DNA of 64,000 bases from Baekduia soli (GCF_007970665.1 NZ_CP042430.1:434001-498000); one strand, 5' to 3'; counted from the first letter of the stretch, positions 15,045 to 23,760 are shown. A program made the numbers and translations. Notes: a model not told the origin generated them from the sequence alone.

Positions 15045-16082
15045 CTACGCCGATCGCCGCGGCGTCTGGGGAACCTTCGGCGCGCCGTCGAGCAGGTGCG
15101 GGATGACCTGCTCGGCGAAGATCGCCGCCGACTCGCGCATGACGGCGTGCTCGACGCCGGGCATCCAGAACCGGCCGACGAAGTGGAAGTTGGGGCCGGC
15201 CGCGTCGCGGTAGGCCAGCAGCCGCTCGGCCACCTGCTCGGGGGCGCCGAGCACCACCGAGTCGCGCAGCCCGTCCTCCAGCGTCGCGGGCATCGGGGGC
15301 GCGGGCGGCGCCGGGGGCCGGCGGCCGCGGGCGAGCATGTCCTCGTACTTCCAGTGCAGGTACCAGACGCTGTCGCGGATGATCTCCCAGCGGTCCTCGT
15401 CCGGCCAGGCGAACGTGGGCAGGTGCAGCGCGGCCGTCATCGACTCGGGGTCCAGGCCGGCCTGCTCGCGGGCGTCGCGCGCCCACTTGACGCGCTCGCC
15501 GAACTCGGCCGGCGTGACGTTGGCGCCGAAGAAGCCGTCGGCGATGCGGCCCGCGCGGCGCACGGCCGGCTCGGCGCCGGCGCCGATCCAGATCGGCGGG
15601 CCGCCGGGCCGGAACGGCTTGGGCGTCACCGACACGCCCTCGACGAGCCCGTCGGACCAGGCGCCGCGGAGGATCTCGACGCAGCGGCGCAGCCGCGCGA
15701 CGCGCTCGGCGATCGGGACGCCGAGGACCTCGAACTCCTCCTCGCGCCAGCCCAGCCCCAGGCCGAGCAGCAGCCGCCCGGAGGCGATGAGGTCGACCGT
15801 GGCGGCGTCCTCGGCGAGCCGGAACGGGTCGATCAGCGGCGCGAGCACGACCCCGGTGCCGACGAGGACGCGCTCGGTGCGGGCGGCGATCGCGGCGCAC
15901 ACCGGCAGCAGCGAGGACATGTGGCTGTCGTCGAGGAAGTGGTGCTCGGCCACCCAGACCGAGTCGAACCCGAGCCGGTCGGTGTCCTGGGCGAGCTCCA
16001 GGGCCTGGCGGTAGAGGTCGTGATCCGTCCGTGGGTCGCCGGGATAGCGCTGGCAGGTCAGCATCCCGTATCCGATGTGCAT
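15045..16082 (-). CDS. LLM-class F420/flavin-dependent oxidoreductase
   Basis: A 345-residue luciferase-like protein. It shows MHIGYGMLTCQRYPGD at the start, LGFDSVWVAEHHF (~40-52), the LVGTGVVLAPLIDPFRLAEDAATVD segment, GRLLLGLGLGWREEEFEVLGV, and GGPPIWIGAGAEPAVRRAGRIADG (~185-208). These are characteristic of actinobacterial LLM F420 or FMN oxidoreductases. The substrate is unknown. ATG 16082 has no Shine-Dalgarno but a GAGACT hexamer 6 nt before it. A small ABM-like protein is encoded downstream, and a CoA ligase is divergent upstream. Confidence 0.88.
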   Translation of the reverse strand: MHIGYGMLTCQRYPGDPRTDHDLYRQALELAQDTDRLGFDSVWVAEHHFLDDSHMSSLLPVCAAIAARTERVLVGTGVVLAPLIDPFRLAEDAATVDLIASGRLLLGLGLGWREEEFEVLGVPIAERVARLRRCVEILRGAWSDGLVEGVSVTPKPFRPGGPPIWIGAGAEPAVRRAGRIADGFFGANVTPAEFGERVKWARDAREQAGLDPESMTAALHLPTFAWPDEDRWEIIRDSVWYLHWKYEDMLARGRRPPAPPAPPMPATLEDGLRDSVVLGAPEQVAERLLAYRDAAGPNFHFVGRFWMPGVEHAVMRESAAIFAEQVIPHLLDGAPKVPQTPRRSA

Positions 16083-16088
16083 GCCGGC

Positions 16089-16094
16089 AGTCTC
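16089..16094 (-). promoter_or_regulatory. Putative -10 element of a leaderless promoter
   Basis: GAGACT (nAnnnT) on the reverse strand, 6 nt before the ATG at 16082. Weak on its own; it fits the recurrent pattern. Confidence 0.35.
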
Positions 16095-16204
16095 GTGGAT
16101 CGCGCACCCTGACCCACCCTCCCCCCCGGATCGGGCCGGATCAGGGGGCTTCCCCGAATGACCGACTGGCACATGCGCCATGGACGGCCGTGGCGGCCCC
16201 GGGC

Positions 16205-16210
16205 TAGGTT
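16205..16210 (+). promoter_or_regulatory. Putative -10 element of a leaderless promoter
   Basis: TAGGTT, 5 nt before the ATG at 16216 with no ribosome-binding site between. Confidence 0.48.
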
Positions 16211-16215
16211 GGCGC

Positions 16216-17877
16216 ATGGACGTGACGAGCCTGTACGGGCGGCGGGCGACGCAGCGCTGGGAGCGCATGAGCGTCGGCGACCTGTTCGAACGCGTCACGT
16301 GGAGCTACCCCGACAAGGAGGCCATCGTGGCCTGGGAGGGCGCGTTCGCCCACCCCGAGAACCAGCGGCTCACCTACCGCCAGGCCGACGAGCTGGCCAA
16401 CCGCGTCGCCCACGGCCTGCTCGAGCGCGGCCTGCAGCGGGGCGACCGCGTCATCATGTTCTGCGACAACACGACCGAGGCCTACGTCTTCAAGTTCGGG
16501 GTGGCCAAGGCGGGGATGACGGTCGTGCCCCTGAACACCATGCTGGCCCCCGACGTCATCGGGCACCTCCTCGCCCGGACCGAGCCCGCGTTCACGATCG
16601 TCGACGCGGAGCTGTGGCCGCGGGCCGCCGGGGCCTTCGGCGCCCAGGGCATGACCCCGGACGTCACCATCGAGATCGGCGGGCCGCCGGTGCCCGGCAG
16701 CACCGGGTTCGGCGCGTTCGTCCAGGGCCGGCCGGCGACGGAGCCCGACGTCGAGATCCACGCCGACGACATCTGGGAGATCGTCTTCACCTCGGGGACG
16801 ACCGCGCTGCCCAAGGGCGCGATGATCTCGCACGCCTACAGCCACATGACGGGCGCGTCGTTCGCGCTGTCGCTCACGCGCCGGCTGGCCTTCGAGTGCG
16901 ACCTCAAGCTCTGCGGCTTCCTGCCCCTGGTCTTCCACAGCGCCCACCAGATCGTCGGCCTGCCCGCGTTCTTCGCCGGCGGCACGCTCATCATGGGCCG
17001 CGGGCTGGACGCGGCCAACGTCGCCCGGGCGGTGACCCGCGAGCGCGCGACGTGCCTGTGGGGCGGCGCCCCGGCGATGCTCACCGACATCGTCGCAGCG
17101 GTGGCGCGCGAGCCCATGTCCTATGACTTCAGCAGCGTGACGACTGCGCTCTACGGCTGGACGAGCGCGCCGCCCGGGCTCATCGCGGCGCTGGAGCGCC
17201 TCTGCGGCCCGGACCTCGTGACGTTCGAGATCCTCGGCCAGACCGAGGCCATGGCCTGCTTCCGCTTCTGGCCGGGGCAGTGGCCGGAGACGTTCCACCG
17301 CCACGCGCCGGAGCGCAACTACGTCGGCGTGCCGTCGCCCATCCTGGCCAGCGACGTCGTCGACGAGGACGGCGCGTCGCTGCGCGACCGCCCCGGCGTC
17401 CCCGGTGAGGTCGTCTACCGCTCACCGGTCATGACCGCCGGCTACTACCAGGACGTGGAGGCCACGCACGAGGCCTTCCGCGGCGGCTGGTTCCACTCCG
17501 GCGACCTCTGCGAGTACGACGCCGACGGCCTGCGGGTCATGGTCGACCGCTCCAAGGACATCGTCAAGTCCGGCGGGGAGAACGTGTCGAGCATGCGCGT
17601 GGAGTCCGTGCTCGTCCAGCACCCCCACGTCGTCAAGGCGGCCGTCGTCGGCCTGCCCCATCCCCAGTGGGGCGAGGCGGTGACCGCGTTCGTGATCGCC
17701 GCCGACGGCGCGGTGCCCGACCCCGACGAGCTCATCGCGTTCGCCCGTGAGCGCCTCGGCGGCTTCGAGACGCCCAAGCGCGTGGTCGTCGTCGAGGCGC
17801 TGCCGGTCACCGTGGGCAGCAAGGTCCTCAAGTACCAGCTCCGCGCGACCCACGCGGGGCTGTACGCGGAGGGGTGA
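16216..17877 (+). CDS. AMP-dependent acyl-CoA synthetase/ligase
   Basis: A 553-residue ANL-family ligase. The P-loop FTSGTTALPKGAMISH lies near residue 195, the LGQTEAMACF adenylate region near residue 340, the GGWFHSGDLCEYDADG hinge near residue 425, and the conserved C-terminal-lobe stretch KSGGENVSSMRVE near residue 450. ATG 16216 was chosen because it is the start nearest the conserved N-terminus and has a TAGGTT hexamer 5 nt upstream. It forms an acyl-CoA from a free acid at the cost of ATP; chain type unknown. It is divergent from an LLM oxidoreductase and convergent with the NHL-propeller gene, so it is probably monocistronic. Confidence 0.9.
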   Translation: MDVTSLYGRRATQRWERMSVGDLFERVTWSYPDKEAIVAWEGAFAHPENQRLTYRQADELANRVAHGLLERGLQRGDRVIMFCDNTTEAYVFKFGVAKAGMTVVPLNTMLAPDVIGHLLARTEPAFTIVDAELWPRAAGAFGAQGMTPDVTIEIGGPPVPGSTGFGAFVQGRPATEPDVEIHADDIWEIVFTSGTTALPKGAMISHAYSHMTGASFALSLTRRLAFECDLKLCGFLPLVFHSAHQIVGLPAFFAGGTLIMGRGLDAANVARAVTRERATCLWGGAPAMLTDIVAAVAREPMSYDFSSVTTALYGWTSAPPGLIAALERLCGPDLVTFEILGQTEAMACFRFWPGQWPETFHRHAPERNYVGVPSPILASDVVDEDGASLRDRPGVPGEVVYRSPVMTAGYYQDVEATHEAFRGGWFHSGDLCEYDADGLRVMVDRSKDIVKSGGENVSSMRVESVLVQHPHVVKAAVVGLPHPQWGEAVTAFVIAADGAVPDPDELIAFARERLGGFETPKRVVVVEALPVTVGSKVLKYQLRATHAGLYAEG

Positions 17878-17886
17878 GCGGGCGGG

Positions 17887-18885
17887 TCAGACGCCGCGCG
17901 TGAGCTTCTGCAGCGTGTGGCAGTCGGCGGGCACGTCGCCGTTCCTGGCACCCGCCGACCATGTGACCTCGCCGACGTAGAGGTCGCCGGCGCTGTCGAA
18001 GGCGACGCCGTGAGCCGCCCAGAAGGACCCGGGCGCGCACGGCTCGTCGGTGCCGAAGCGCTCGACGACTGCGCCCGTCCCGGCGTCCAGCAGCGTGCAG
18101 ACGGAGTGCGGCGTGGCGTCCGTGACGGGGTCCATGTCCGGCCAGCGCCCGGCGCGGCCGCCGAGCTCGGTCACGCAGAGCAGGCCGTCGGGGGACAGCG
18201 CCAGGCCGTCGGGGCGCGACACGCCGGCCCACTGGTCGAGCAGCCCGCCGTCGAGGTCGAAGACCTGGATGCGATCGTTCTCGCGATCGGCGACGAACAG
18301 GCGGCGCTCGTCGGGCGAGGCGGCGAGGCCGTGCGGGATGTGGAACTGGCCGGGGCCGCGGCCGGGCTCGCCCCAGGAGGCCTCCAGCGTCCCGTCGGCC
18401 GAGAAGCGATGCACCCGCGCGTTGCCGTACCCGTCGGCGACGAACACGCTGCCGTCGGTGAGCACGCACACGTCGGTCGGGCCGTGGAACGGCGCCGATC
18501 CGTGCGCGACCTGGCGGTAGTGGAACTCCCCGTAGTCCGCACCGCTCGTGCGCGCCCCGGTCTCCGAGGCGCGCCCGGGCTCGCCGAGGGTCAGCACGAG
18601 CTCGCCCGCGCCGGTGAACTTGCGCACGGTGTGGTCGCCGTTGTCGACGCACCAGACGAAGCCCTCGTGGTCGATGCGGATCGCGTGCGGGTTGTCGAAG
18701 ACCCCCTCGCCCCAGGAGCCGGCGAACGTGCCGTCGCGCTCGTAGACGATCACGGGGTGCTCGCCGCGGGCGAACACGTACACCCGGTCCTCGGCGTCGA
18801 CGGCCACGCCCGGGACGTCGGGATGCGCCCATCCGCCGGGCAGCTGCTCCCAGCCCTCGATCGCCACGTACCCCCCAGAGCTCAT
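17887..18885 (-). CDS. NHL-repeat beta-propeller protein
   Basis: A 332-residue protein with recurrent blades of the type GVAVDAEDRVYVFARGEHPVIVY, HAIRIDHEGFVWCVDNGDHTVRKF, DVCVLTDGSVFVADGYGNARVHRF and HGLAASPDERRLFVADRENDRIQVF. These are NHL/6-bladed propeller repeats like those of peptidyl-alpha-hydroxyglycine amidating lyase and streptogramin lyase. No signal peptide is seen. The ATG at 18885 has a CATACT hexamer 6 nt upstream, so it is likely transcribed apart from the SDR gene behind it. Enzyme or binding function cannot be decided. Confidence 0.8.
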   Translation of the reverse strand: MSSGGYVAIEGWEQLPGGWAHPDVPGVAVDAEDRVYVFARGEHPVIVYERDGTFAGSWGEGVFDNPHAIRIDHEGFVWCVDNGDHTVRKFTGAGELVLTLGEPGRASETGARTSGADYGEFHYRQVAHGSAPFHGPTDVCVLTDGSVFVADGYGNARVHRFSADGTLEASWGEPGRGPGQFHIPHGLAASPDERRLFVADRENDRIQVFDLDGGLLDQWAGVSRPDGLALSPDGLLCVTELGGRAGRWPDMDPVTDATPHSVCTLLDAGTGAVVERFGTDEPCAPGSFWAAHGVAFDSAGDLYVGEVTWSAGARNGDVPADCHTLQKLTRGV

Positions 18886-18891
18886 GGGGCG

Positions 18892-18897
18892 AGTATG
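18892..18897 (-). promoter_or_regulatory. Putative -10 element of a leaderless promoter
   Basis: CATACT on the reverse strand, 6 nt before the ATG at 18885. No ribosome site is seen. Confidence 0.42.
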
Positions 18898-18931
18898 CCG
18901 ACGCGGGCCGCGGGGCCGCCGCCAGGCCGGC

Positions 18932-19681
18932 TCACATCACCAGGCCGCCGTCGACGCAGAGCACCTGGCCGGTGATGTAGGAGGCGTCGTCGGAGGCGAG
19001 GAACGCGAAGGCCCCGGCGATCTCGTCGGGCTCGGCCCACCGGCCCAGGGGGACCTTGGCCAGCTGCTTCTCCGCGAAGCGCGGGTCGGTGCGGATCGTC
19101 TCGGTCATCGCGGTCGCCGCCAGCGGGGCGACGACGTTGGCGGTGATCGCGCGCCGCGCCAGCTCCCTGGCCAGCGACTTGGTCAGCCCGACGATGCCGG
19201 CCTTGGCCGCGGCGTAGTTGGCCTGGCCGATCGTCCCGACCAGCCCGGCGGCCGAGGTGGAGTTGATGATGCGCCCGCGGCCGTCGTCGGGCAGGTGGGC
19301 CAGCGCCTCCTGCGCGACGCGGTAGGTGCCCATCAGGTGCACGTCGAGGACCGCGGCGAACCTCTCCTCGTCCAGCTTGGGGAACATCGCCGGCCGGATG
19401 ATGCCCGCGTTGTTGACGACGATGTGGACCGCGTCGCCCAGCCCCGCGGCCACCGCCACGGCCGCCGCGACCTGCGCGCGGTCGGACACGTCGGCGCCCA
19501 CGGCCGCCGCCCGCCCCCCCGCCGCCGTGACCTCCGCCGCGACGCGTGCCGCGGCGTCCTCGTCGCGGTCGACGACCGCGACCGCCGCGCCCTCCTGCGC
19601 CAGGCGCCGCGCGACGGCGGCGCCGATGCCCGCCCCCGCGCCGGTGACCAGCGCGACGCGCCCGTCCAGCCGGAGGCTCAT
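18932..19681 (-). CDS. SDR family oxidoreductase, 3-oxoacyl-ACP reductase-like
   Basis: A 249-residue classical short-chain dehydrogenase. It has the cofactor motif TGAGAGIGAAVARRL (residues ~12-26), NNAG (~90), catalytic Ser in INSTSAAGLVG, the YAAAK active-site Tyr/Lys (~155) and the C-terminal YITGQVLCVDGGLVM. Asp at the end of beta-2 (VVDRDED) suggests NAD rather than NADP. The start overlaps the stop of the tandem TetR gene by 4 bp (ATGA), so the regulator and this enzyme are probably one transcript and the SDR may be a target of that regulator. Confidence 0.9.
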   Translation of the reverse strand: MSLRLDGRVALVTGAGAGIGAAVARRLAQEGAAVAVVDRDEDAAARVAAEVTAAGGRAAAVGADVSDRAQVAAAVAVAAGLGDAVHIVVNNAGIIRPAMFPKLDEERFAAVLDVHLMGTYRVAQEALAHLPDDGRGRIINSTSAAGLVGTIGQANYAAAKAGIVGLTKSLARELARRAITANVVAPLAATAMTETIRTDPRFAEKQLAKVPLGRWAEPDEIAGAFAFLASDDASYITGQVLCVDGGLVM

Positions 19682-20883
19682 GCCCCGGCCCCCGCGGGCG
19701 CCGGCGCCGCCTGGACCTCGAGCAGCAGGTCGACGACGGTGGCGAACGCGCCGGGCATGCGGCGCAGCCCGGGCGACCGAGCCAGGTCGTCGGCGATCGC
19801 CTGCGCCGCGCGGACGACCGCCCGGGCCATGACCGGCCGCAGCCCCGGCCGCGCGACGGCGAGCACGTGGGCCCACTCGGCGCGGACGCTCTCCTGGGTG
19901 TGCAGCACGTAGGACCTCTGGGGGTCGTCGAGATGGTGGACGTCGGTGATGAGCAGGTCGATCAGGGCGCTGTGGGTCCCGGCGAGCGTCAGGTAGCACG
20001 TCGTCAGGCGCCGCAGGGCGTCCTCCGGGCCCTGCGCCCGTCCGAGCGACCGGTACAGGTCGAGCAGCACGGCGTCGGCCGCACGGCCCAGCGCGGCGAA
20101 GAGGAGGTCCTGCTTGGAGTCGAAGTAGGGGTAGATGCTCGGCCCGGCCATCCCGGCCCGGGCGGCGATCTCCTCCAGGCTGGTGCCGGCATAGCCCGAG
20201 GCCGCCATGAGCGGCACCGCGATCGCGAGGAGCGGCTCGCGCGTGGACTGCGGCGCGTACGTCGTCGTCGCATCCCACGGCGCGGGCGCCGGCTGCGGCG
20301 CGCGGCGCACGGGGAGCGCCAGGAGCCGGGTGAGGGTCTGCGACAGCAGGTCCTCGTGGTCGGCGCGACCCGGCCGAGCGCCGCCCTTGGGGACGCTGCG
20401 CAGCACGGAGACGGCGCACCAGGCCAGCAGGGAGGCGTCGCCGGCCGTCAGGCCGGGGCGCTGCGCGGTCAGCAGCGCGGTCAGCCCTGCGGTCACCCGG
20501 TGGACCTCCCGGGCCAGCGGGGCCACCTCGTCGCCCTCCAGCGCGCGCGACTCGCGCTGCCAGAGCACGCCCAGGCGCGGCCGGCCCGCGGCGGCGGCCG
20601 CCAGGCCGGGGATCGCGTCCTGCAGCGTGGCGGCCTCGGAGACCACGGCGCCGAAGGGCTCCAGCTCGGCGGCGATCACGGCCCGCAGGAGCTCCTGCTT
20701 GCCCGAGAAGTGGCGGTACAGGCTCGAGGCGCGGACGTTGACCGCGCCGGCCACGTCGTTCATCGAGACGCCGGCGTAGCCGCGCTCGTAGAAGAGGTCG
20801 GCGGCGGCGTCGACGATGAGCGCCCGGCGGTTCTTCGGCCGCGTCCCGCGCCGGGGCGGGGCGCCCGCGACCGGCGCGCTCAC
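19678..20883 (-). CDS. Tandem TetR-TetR transcriptional regulator (two repressor units in one chain)
   Basis: A 401-residue protein, about twice a normal TetR. The first DNA-binding domain (~20-66) reads RALIVDAAADLFYERGYAGVS ... LYRHFSGKQELL. The second (~216-262) reads LLAIAVPLMAASGYAGTSLEE ... IYPYFDSKQDLLFAAL. Each is followed by its own helical ligand/dimer region. The helix-turn-helix segments differ, so the two halves may read different half-sites. It is co-transcribed with the SDR and divergent, across only 52 nt, from a thiolase-like/DUF35 pair. A perfect AACCATGGTT palindrome lies in that gap. Lipid- or CoA-thioester-responsive control is a reasonable inference. Confidence 0.88.
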   Translation of the reverse strand: MSAPVAGAPPRRGTRPKNRRALIVDAAADLFYERGYAGVSMNDVAGAVNVRASSLYRHFSGKQELLRAVIAAELEPFGAVVSEAATLQDAIPGLAAAAAGRPRLGVLWQRESRALEGDEVAPLAREVHRVTAGLTALLTAQRPGLTAGDASLLAWCAVSVLRSVPKGGARPGRADHEDLLSQTLTRLLALPVRRAPQPAPAPWDATTTYAPQSTREPLLAIAVPLMAASGYAGTSLEEIAARAGMAGPSIYPYFDSKQDLLFAALGRAADAVLLDLYRSLGRAQGPEDALRRLTTCYLTLAGTHSALIDLLITDVHHLDDPQRSYVLHTQESVRAEWAHVLAVARPGLRPVMARAVVRAAQAIADDLARSPGLRRMPGAFATVVDLLLEVQAAPAPAGAGA

Positions 20884-20912
20884 GCGCGGCCCGCGCGCTT
20901 GTCGACCAAGTG

Positions 20913-20922
20913 AACCATGGTT
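20913..20922. promoter_or_regulatory. Palindrome in the TetR/thiolase divergent gap, candidate operator
   Basis: AACCATGGTT is a perfect 10-nt palindrome in the 52-nt gap between the divergent starts. A TAGGGT hexamer at 20922-20927, 8 nt before the plus-strand ATG, abuts it, so a bound repressor would cover the promoter. Confidence 0.4.
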
Positions 20923-20935
20923 AGGGTCAGGCTAT

Positions 20936-22108
20936 ATGAGCCACCAGCCGGGTGCCGTGATCGTCGGCGCCTACGAGCACCCGGGCCGCGACCTGCCGGG
21001 CCACACCATCCCGCGCCTGCAGCGCGAGGTGGCCCATGGGGCGCTGGCCGACGCCGGGCTGGAGATCGCCGACGTCGACGGCTTCTTCTGCGACGCCAAC
21101 AGCCCGGGCATGGGCCCGGTGGACATGCTCGAGTACCTCGGCCTGCGGTGCACCTACACCGAGTCGGGCGACATGGGCGGCGCCACCTACGTCGCCTACG
21201 TCGGCCATGCCGCGGCGGCCATCGCCGCGGGGAAGTGCCGGGTGGCGCTCATCGTCCTGGCCGGGCTGCCCCGGGCGGAGGGGACCTCGATCGCCGGGCG
21301 CGAGCTGGTGCCCGGGCCGTCGGCGGCCTTCGAGGTCAACGGCTACTGGGGCGGCCACGGGCCGGTCGCCGACTACGCGCTGACCGCACGCCGACACATG
21401 CACGAGTTCGGCACGACCTCCGAGCACCTGGCCTGGGTCAAGGTCGCGAGCTCCGAGCACGCCCAGCACAACCCCGACGCGATGCTGCGCACGCCGGTCA
21501 CCGTCGACGACGTCCTAGCCTCGCCCCTGGTCGCCGACCCGCTGCATCGCCTGGACTGCTGCATCGTCTCCGACGGCGGCGGTGCGCTCGTGGTCGTGCA
21601 CCCCGACGTCGCGCGCGGCCTGGAGCGCACGGGCGTGATGCTGCGCGGCCACGGCGAGGCGCACAAGGACCCCAACTTCGGCGACGTCGACCTGACCTAC
21701 ACGGCCGGCCGCCGGGCCGGCGAGCTGGCCTACGCGGAGGCGGGCGTGCGGCCCTCCGACATCCAATACGCCTCGATCTACGACTCGTTCACGATCACCG
21801 TGCTCATCGCGCTGGAGGACCTCGGCTTCTGCGCCAAGGGCCGGGGCGGGCCCTTCGTGCAGGACGGGGGCCTGCGCAGCCGCGGTGGGCGGCTGCCGGT
21901 CAACACCGACGGCGGCGGGCTCTCGAGCAACCACCCCGGCAACCGGGGCGGCATGACCAAGGTCATCGAGGCGGTGCGCCAGCTGCGGGGCGAGACGCAG
22001 CTCGAGGTCCAGGTCCCCGGGTGCGAGCTGGCGCTGGTCTTCGGATCGGGCGTCCGCCTGTCCTCGCGTCACTACAGCTCGGTGCTCGTCCTGGAGCGCG
22101 CGGCATGA
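20936..22108 (+). CDS. SCP-2/lipid-transfer-type thiolase-like protein (probable acyl-CoA aldolase partner)
   Basis: A 390-residue thiolase-fold protein of the non-specific lipid-transfer group: AVIVGAYEHPG at the start, SDGGGALVVVHPDVARG (~218), and YASIYDSFTITVLIALEDLGFC (~280). The thiolase nucleophile Cys is absent (the ESGDMGGATYVAY stretch stands there) and the GHP motif is replaced (GGLSSNHPGNRGG). It is therefore unlikely to be a true thiolase. Relatives such as Ltp2 work as retro-aldolases with a DUF35 partner. The next gene overlaps by 4 bp and encodes exactly such a partner. It is divergent from the tandem TetR gene. Confidence 0.85.
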   Translation: MSHQPGAVIVGAYEHPGRDLPGHTIPRLQREVAHGALADAGLEIADVDGFFCDANSPGMGPVDMLEYLGLRCTYTESGDMGGATYVAYVGHAAAAIAAGKCRVALIVLAGLPRAEGTSIAGRELVPGPSAAFEVNGYWGGHGPVADYALTARRHMHEFGTTSEHLAWVKVASSEHAQHNPDAMLRTPVTVDDVLASPLVADPLHRLDCCIVSDGGGALVVVHPDVARGLERTGVMLRGHGEAHKDPNFGDVDLTYTAGRRAGELAYAEAGVRPSDIQYASIYDSFTITVLIALEDLGFCAKGRGGPFVQDGGLRSRGGRLPVNTDGGGLSSNHPGNRGGMTKVIEAVRQLRGETQLEVQVPGCELALVFGSGVRLSSRHYSSVLVLERAA

Positions 22109-22539
22109 GCCCCGGGGTGCGCCCGGCCTCCCTGCCCACGCCCCCGCCGCGGCTGGACCCCGAGACCCAGCCGTACTGGGACGCCGCCGCGCGTGGCGAG
22201 CTGGTCCTCCCGCTCTGCCCGCGATGTGATCGGCTGTTCTGGTACCCGCGGGGCGCCTGCCCGCGCTGCGGCGCGACCGACCTGAGCTGGCGGCCGGCGT
22301 CGGGCGAGGGGGTCGTCTACAGCTTCAGCGTCGTGCGCCGCGCGGGTGGGGCGTGGGCGCAGGCGGTGCCCTACGTCCTGGCCTACGTCACGCTGGCCGA
22401 GGGGCTCACGGTGGCGGCGAACATCGTGGGCTGCGCCCCGGAGGAGATCACGGTGGACCTGCCCGTGCACGCGGTCTTCGAGGCGGCCGCCGCGGGCGAC
22501 CCGGCGATCCTGCGCTTCACGCCCGCGGCGGCCGGCTGA
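22105..22539 (+). CDS. DUF35 zinc-ribbon/OB-fold protein
   Basis: A 144-residue protein with a rubredoxin-like zinc ribbon (LCPRCDRLFWYPRGACPRCG, ~residues 37-56) followed by an OB fold (VVYSFSVVRRAGG ... YVLAYVTLAEGLTVAANIVG). DUF35 proteins bind SCP-2-type thiolases/aldolases and acyl-CoA. The ATG overlaps the TGA of the thiolase-like gene, so the two are probably made together as a complex. Its 3' end overlaps the convergent CaiB gene by 23 bp. Confidence 0.9.
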   Translation: MSPGVRPASLPTPPPRLDPETQPYWDAAARGELVLPLCPRCDRLFWYPRGACPRCGATDLSWRPASGEGVVYSFSVVRRAGGAWAQAVPYVLAYVTLAEGLTVAANIVGCAPEEITVDLPVHAVFEAAAAGDPAILRFTPAAAG

Positions 22540-23746
22540 GCTCCGGGACCACGACCGCGCCGCGCGCCACGAGGGCGTCGATCGCGTCGGGGGCCAGGCC
22601 GAGCTCGCCGAGCACCTCGAGGCTGTGCTCCCCCAGGCGCGGCGCCGGGCGCAGCGGCACGGGCTCGGTGGCCGAGAACGAGGGGGCCATCCGCGCCAGG
22701 CGCAGCCGGCCCTCGGTGGGGTGCTCGATCTCCTGCATGAGGCCCACGGCCTCGAGGTGGGGGTCGGCGAGGAGCTCGTCGATCCCGAGCACGGGGACCG
22801 CGGCGACGCCGAGCCGCTGAAAGTCCTCGAGCCACGCCGTGCTCGTGCGCGACGGCAGGGCCTCCGCCAGCAGCCCGTAGAGCTCGTCGATGTTCTCCGT
22901 GCGCTCCCGGATGGTGCGGAAGCGCGGGTCGTCGCCCAGCTCGGGCCGGCCGATGAGGTCGAAGAAGGCCAGCCACTGCTTGTCGGTGTAGATCATCACC
23001 GCGATGTGGCCGTCCTGTGTGCGGTACGGGCGGCGGTTGGGCGAGGCCACCCGCGCGTAGCCCGTGGGCCCGCGCGGAGGGTCGAAGACGTGGCCGCCCT
23101 GGAGCTCGAGCAGCGTGAAGGCGGCCATGGCCTCGAACATCGGCACCTCGACCGCCTGGCCCCGCCCGGTCGTCGCCTGCTGCACGAGCGCGGCGTTGAT
23201 CGCGCCGAGGGCCACCAGCCCGACGATCTTGTCGGCGATCGAGGACTTGATGTAGGCCGGCTCGCCGTCGCCGCCCTGGACGGCCGCCGTGCCGCTGATG
23301 GCCTGGATGACGTCGTCGTAGGCCGCGTGGTCGCGGTAGGGACCGGCGCTGCCGAAGCCCGGCAGCGTGCAGTGCACCAGGCGGGGGTGGTCCTCGCGCA
23401 GCGCGTCGTGGGTCAGGCCGAGCCGGCCCAGCGCGGCGGGGCGCATGTTGGTGACGAACACGTCGGCGCGGGTGACGAGCGCCAGCACGACGTCGCGCGC
23501 GCCGGGGTCCTTGAGGTCCAGCGCGATGCTGCGCTTGCCGTGGTTGGCGGCCAGGAAGATCGGGCCCATCCCGGGGTGCCGGCCGTCGCCGATGTGACGG
23601 ATGATGTCGCCGCCGGGCGCCTCGACCTTGACGACGTCGGCCCCCATCGCCGCCATCATCTGGGTCGTGTAGGGCCCCATGAACGTCGTCGTGAGGTCGA
23701 CGACGGTGATGCCCTCCAGCGGGCCGGCGGGCGGGATGGACGTCAC
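22517..23746 (-). CDS. CaiB/BaiF family CoA transferase
   Basis: A 409-residue family III CoA transferase: GITVVDLTTTFMGPYTTQMMAAMGADVVKVEAPGGD at the N-terminus, NHGKRSIALDLKDPGA (~69-84), and a probable active-site Asp in HAAYDDVIQA (~150). The C-terminal PAPRLGEHSLEVLGELGL is conserved. It should move CoA between two acids; which ones is not visible. GTG 23746 is chosen, with TAGGTT 8 nt upstream. The tail overlaps the convergent DUF35 gene. Confidence 0.9.
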   Translation of the reverse strand: MTSIPPAGPLEGITVVDLTTTFMGPYTTQMMAAMGADVVKVEAPGGDIIRHIGDGRHPGMGPIFLAANHGKRSIALDLKDPGARDVVLALVTRADVFVTNMRPAALGRLGLTHDALREDHPRLVHCTLPGFGSAGPYRDHAAYDDVIQAISGTAAVQGGDGEPAYIKSSIADKIVGLVALGAINAALVQQATTGRGQAVEVPMFEAMAAFTLLELQGGHVFDPPRGPTGYARVASPNRRPYRTQDGHIAVMIYTDKQWLAFFDLIGRPELGDDPRFRTIRERTENIDELYGLLAEALPSRTSTAWLEDFQRLGVAAVPVLGIDELLADPHLEAVGLMQEIEHPTEGRLRLARMAPSFSATEPVPLRPAPRLGEHSLEVLGELGLAPDAIDALVARGAVVVPELSRPPRA

Positions 23747-23754
23747 GGGCCCCG

Positions 23755-23760
23755 AACCTA
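23755..23760 (-). promoter_or_regulatory. Putative -10 element of a leaderless promoter
   Basis: TAGGTT on the reverse strand, 8 nt before the GTG at 23746. Confidence 0.42.

Noticed and set aside
10711-16107. A 1798-codon reverse-strand open frame
   Set aside because: It runs antisense to the HyuA-HyuB fusion and across other genes; the translation is low-complexity Arg/Ala/Asp/His with no domain.
22517-22539. A misassembly at the 23-bp overlap of DUF35 and CaiB genes
   Set aside because: Both C-termini look complete and family-like, and convergent overlaps are common in this window.
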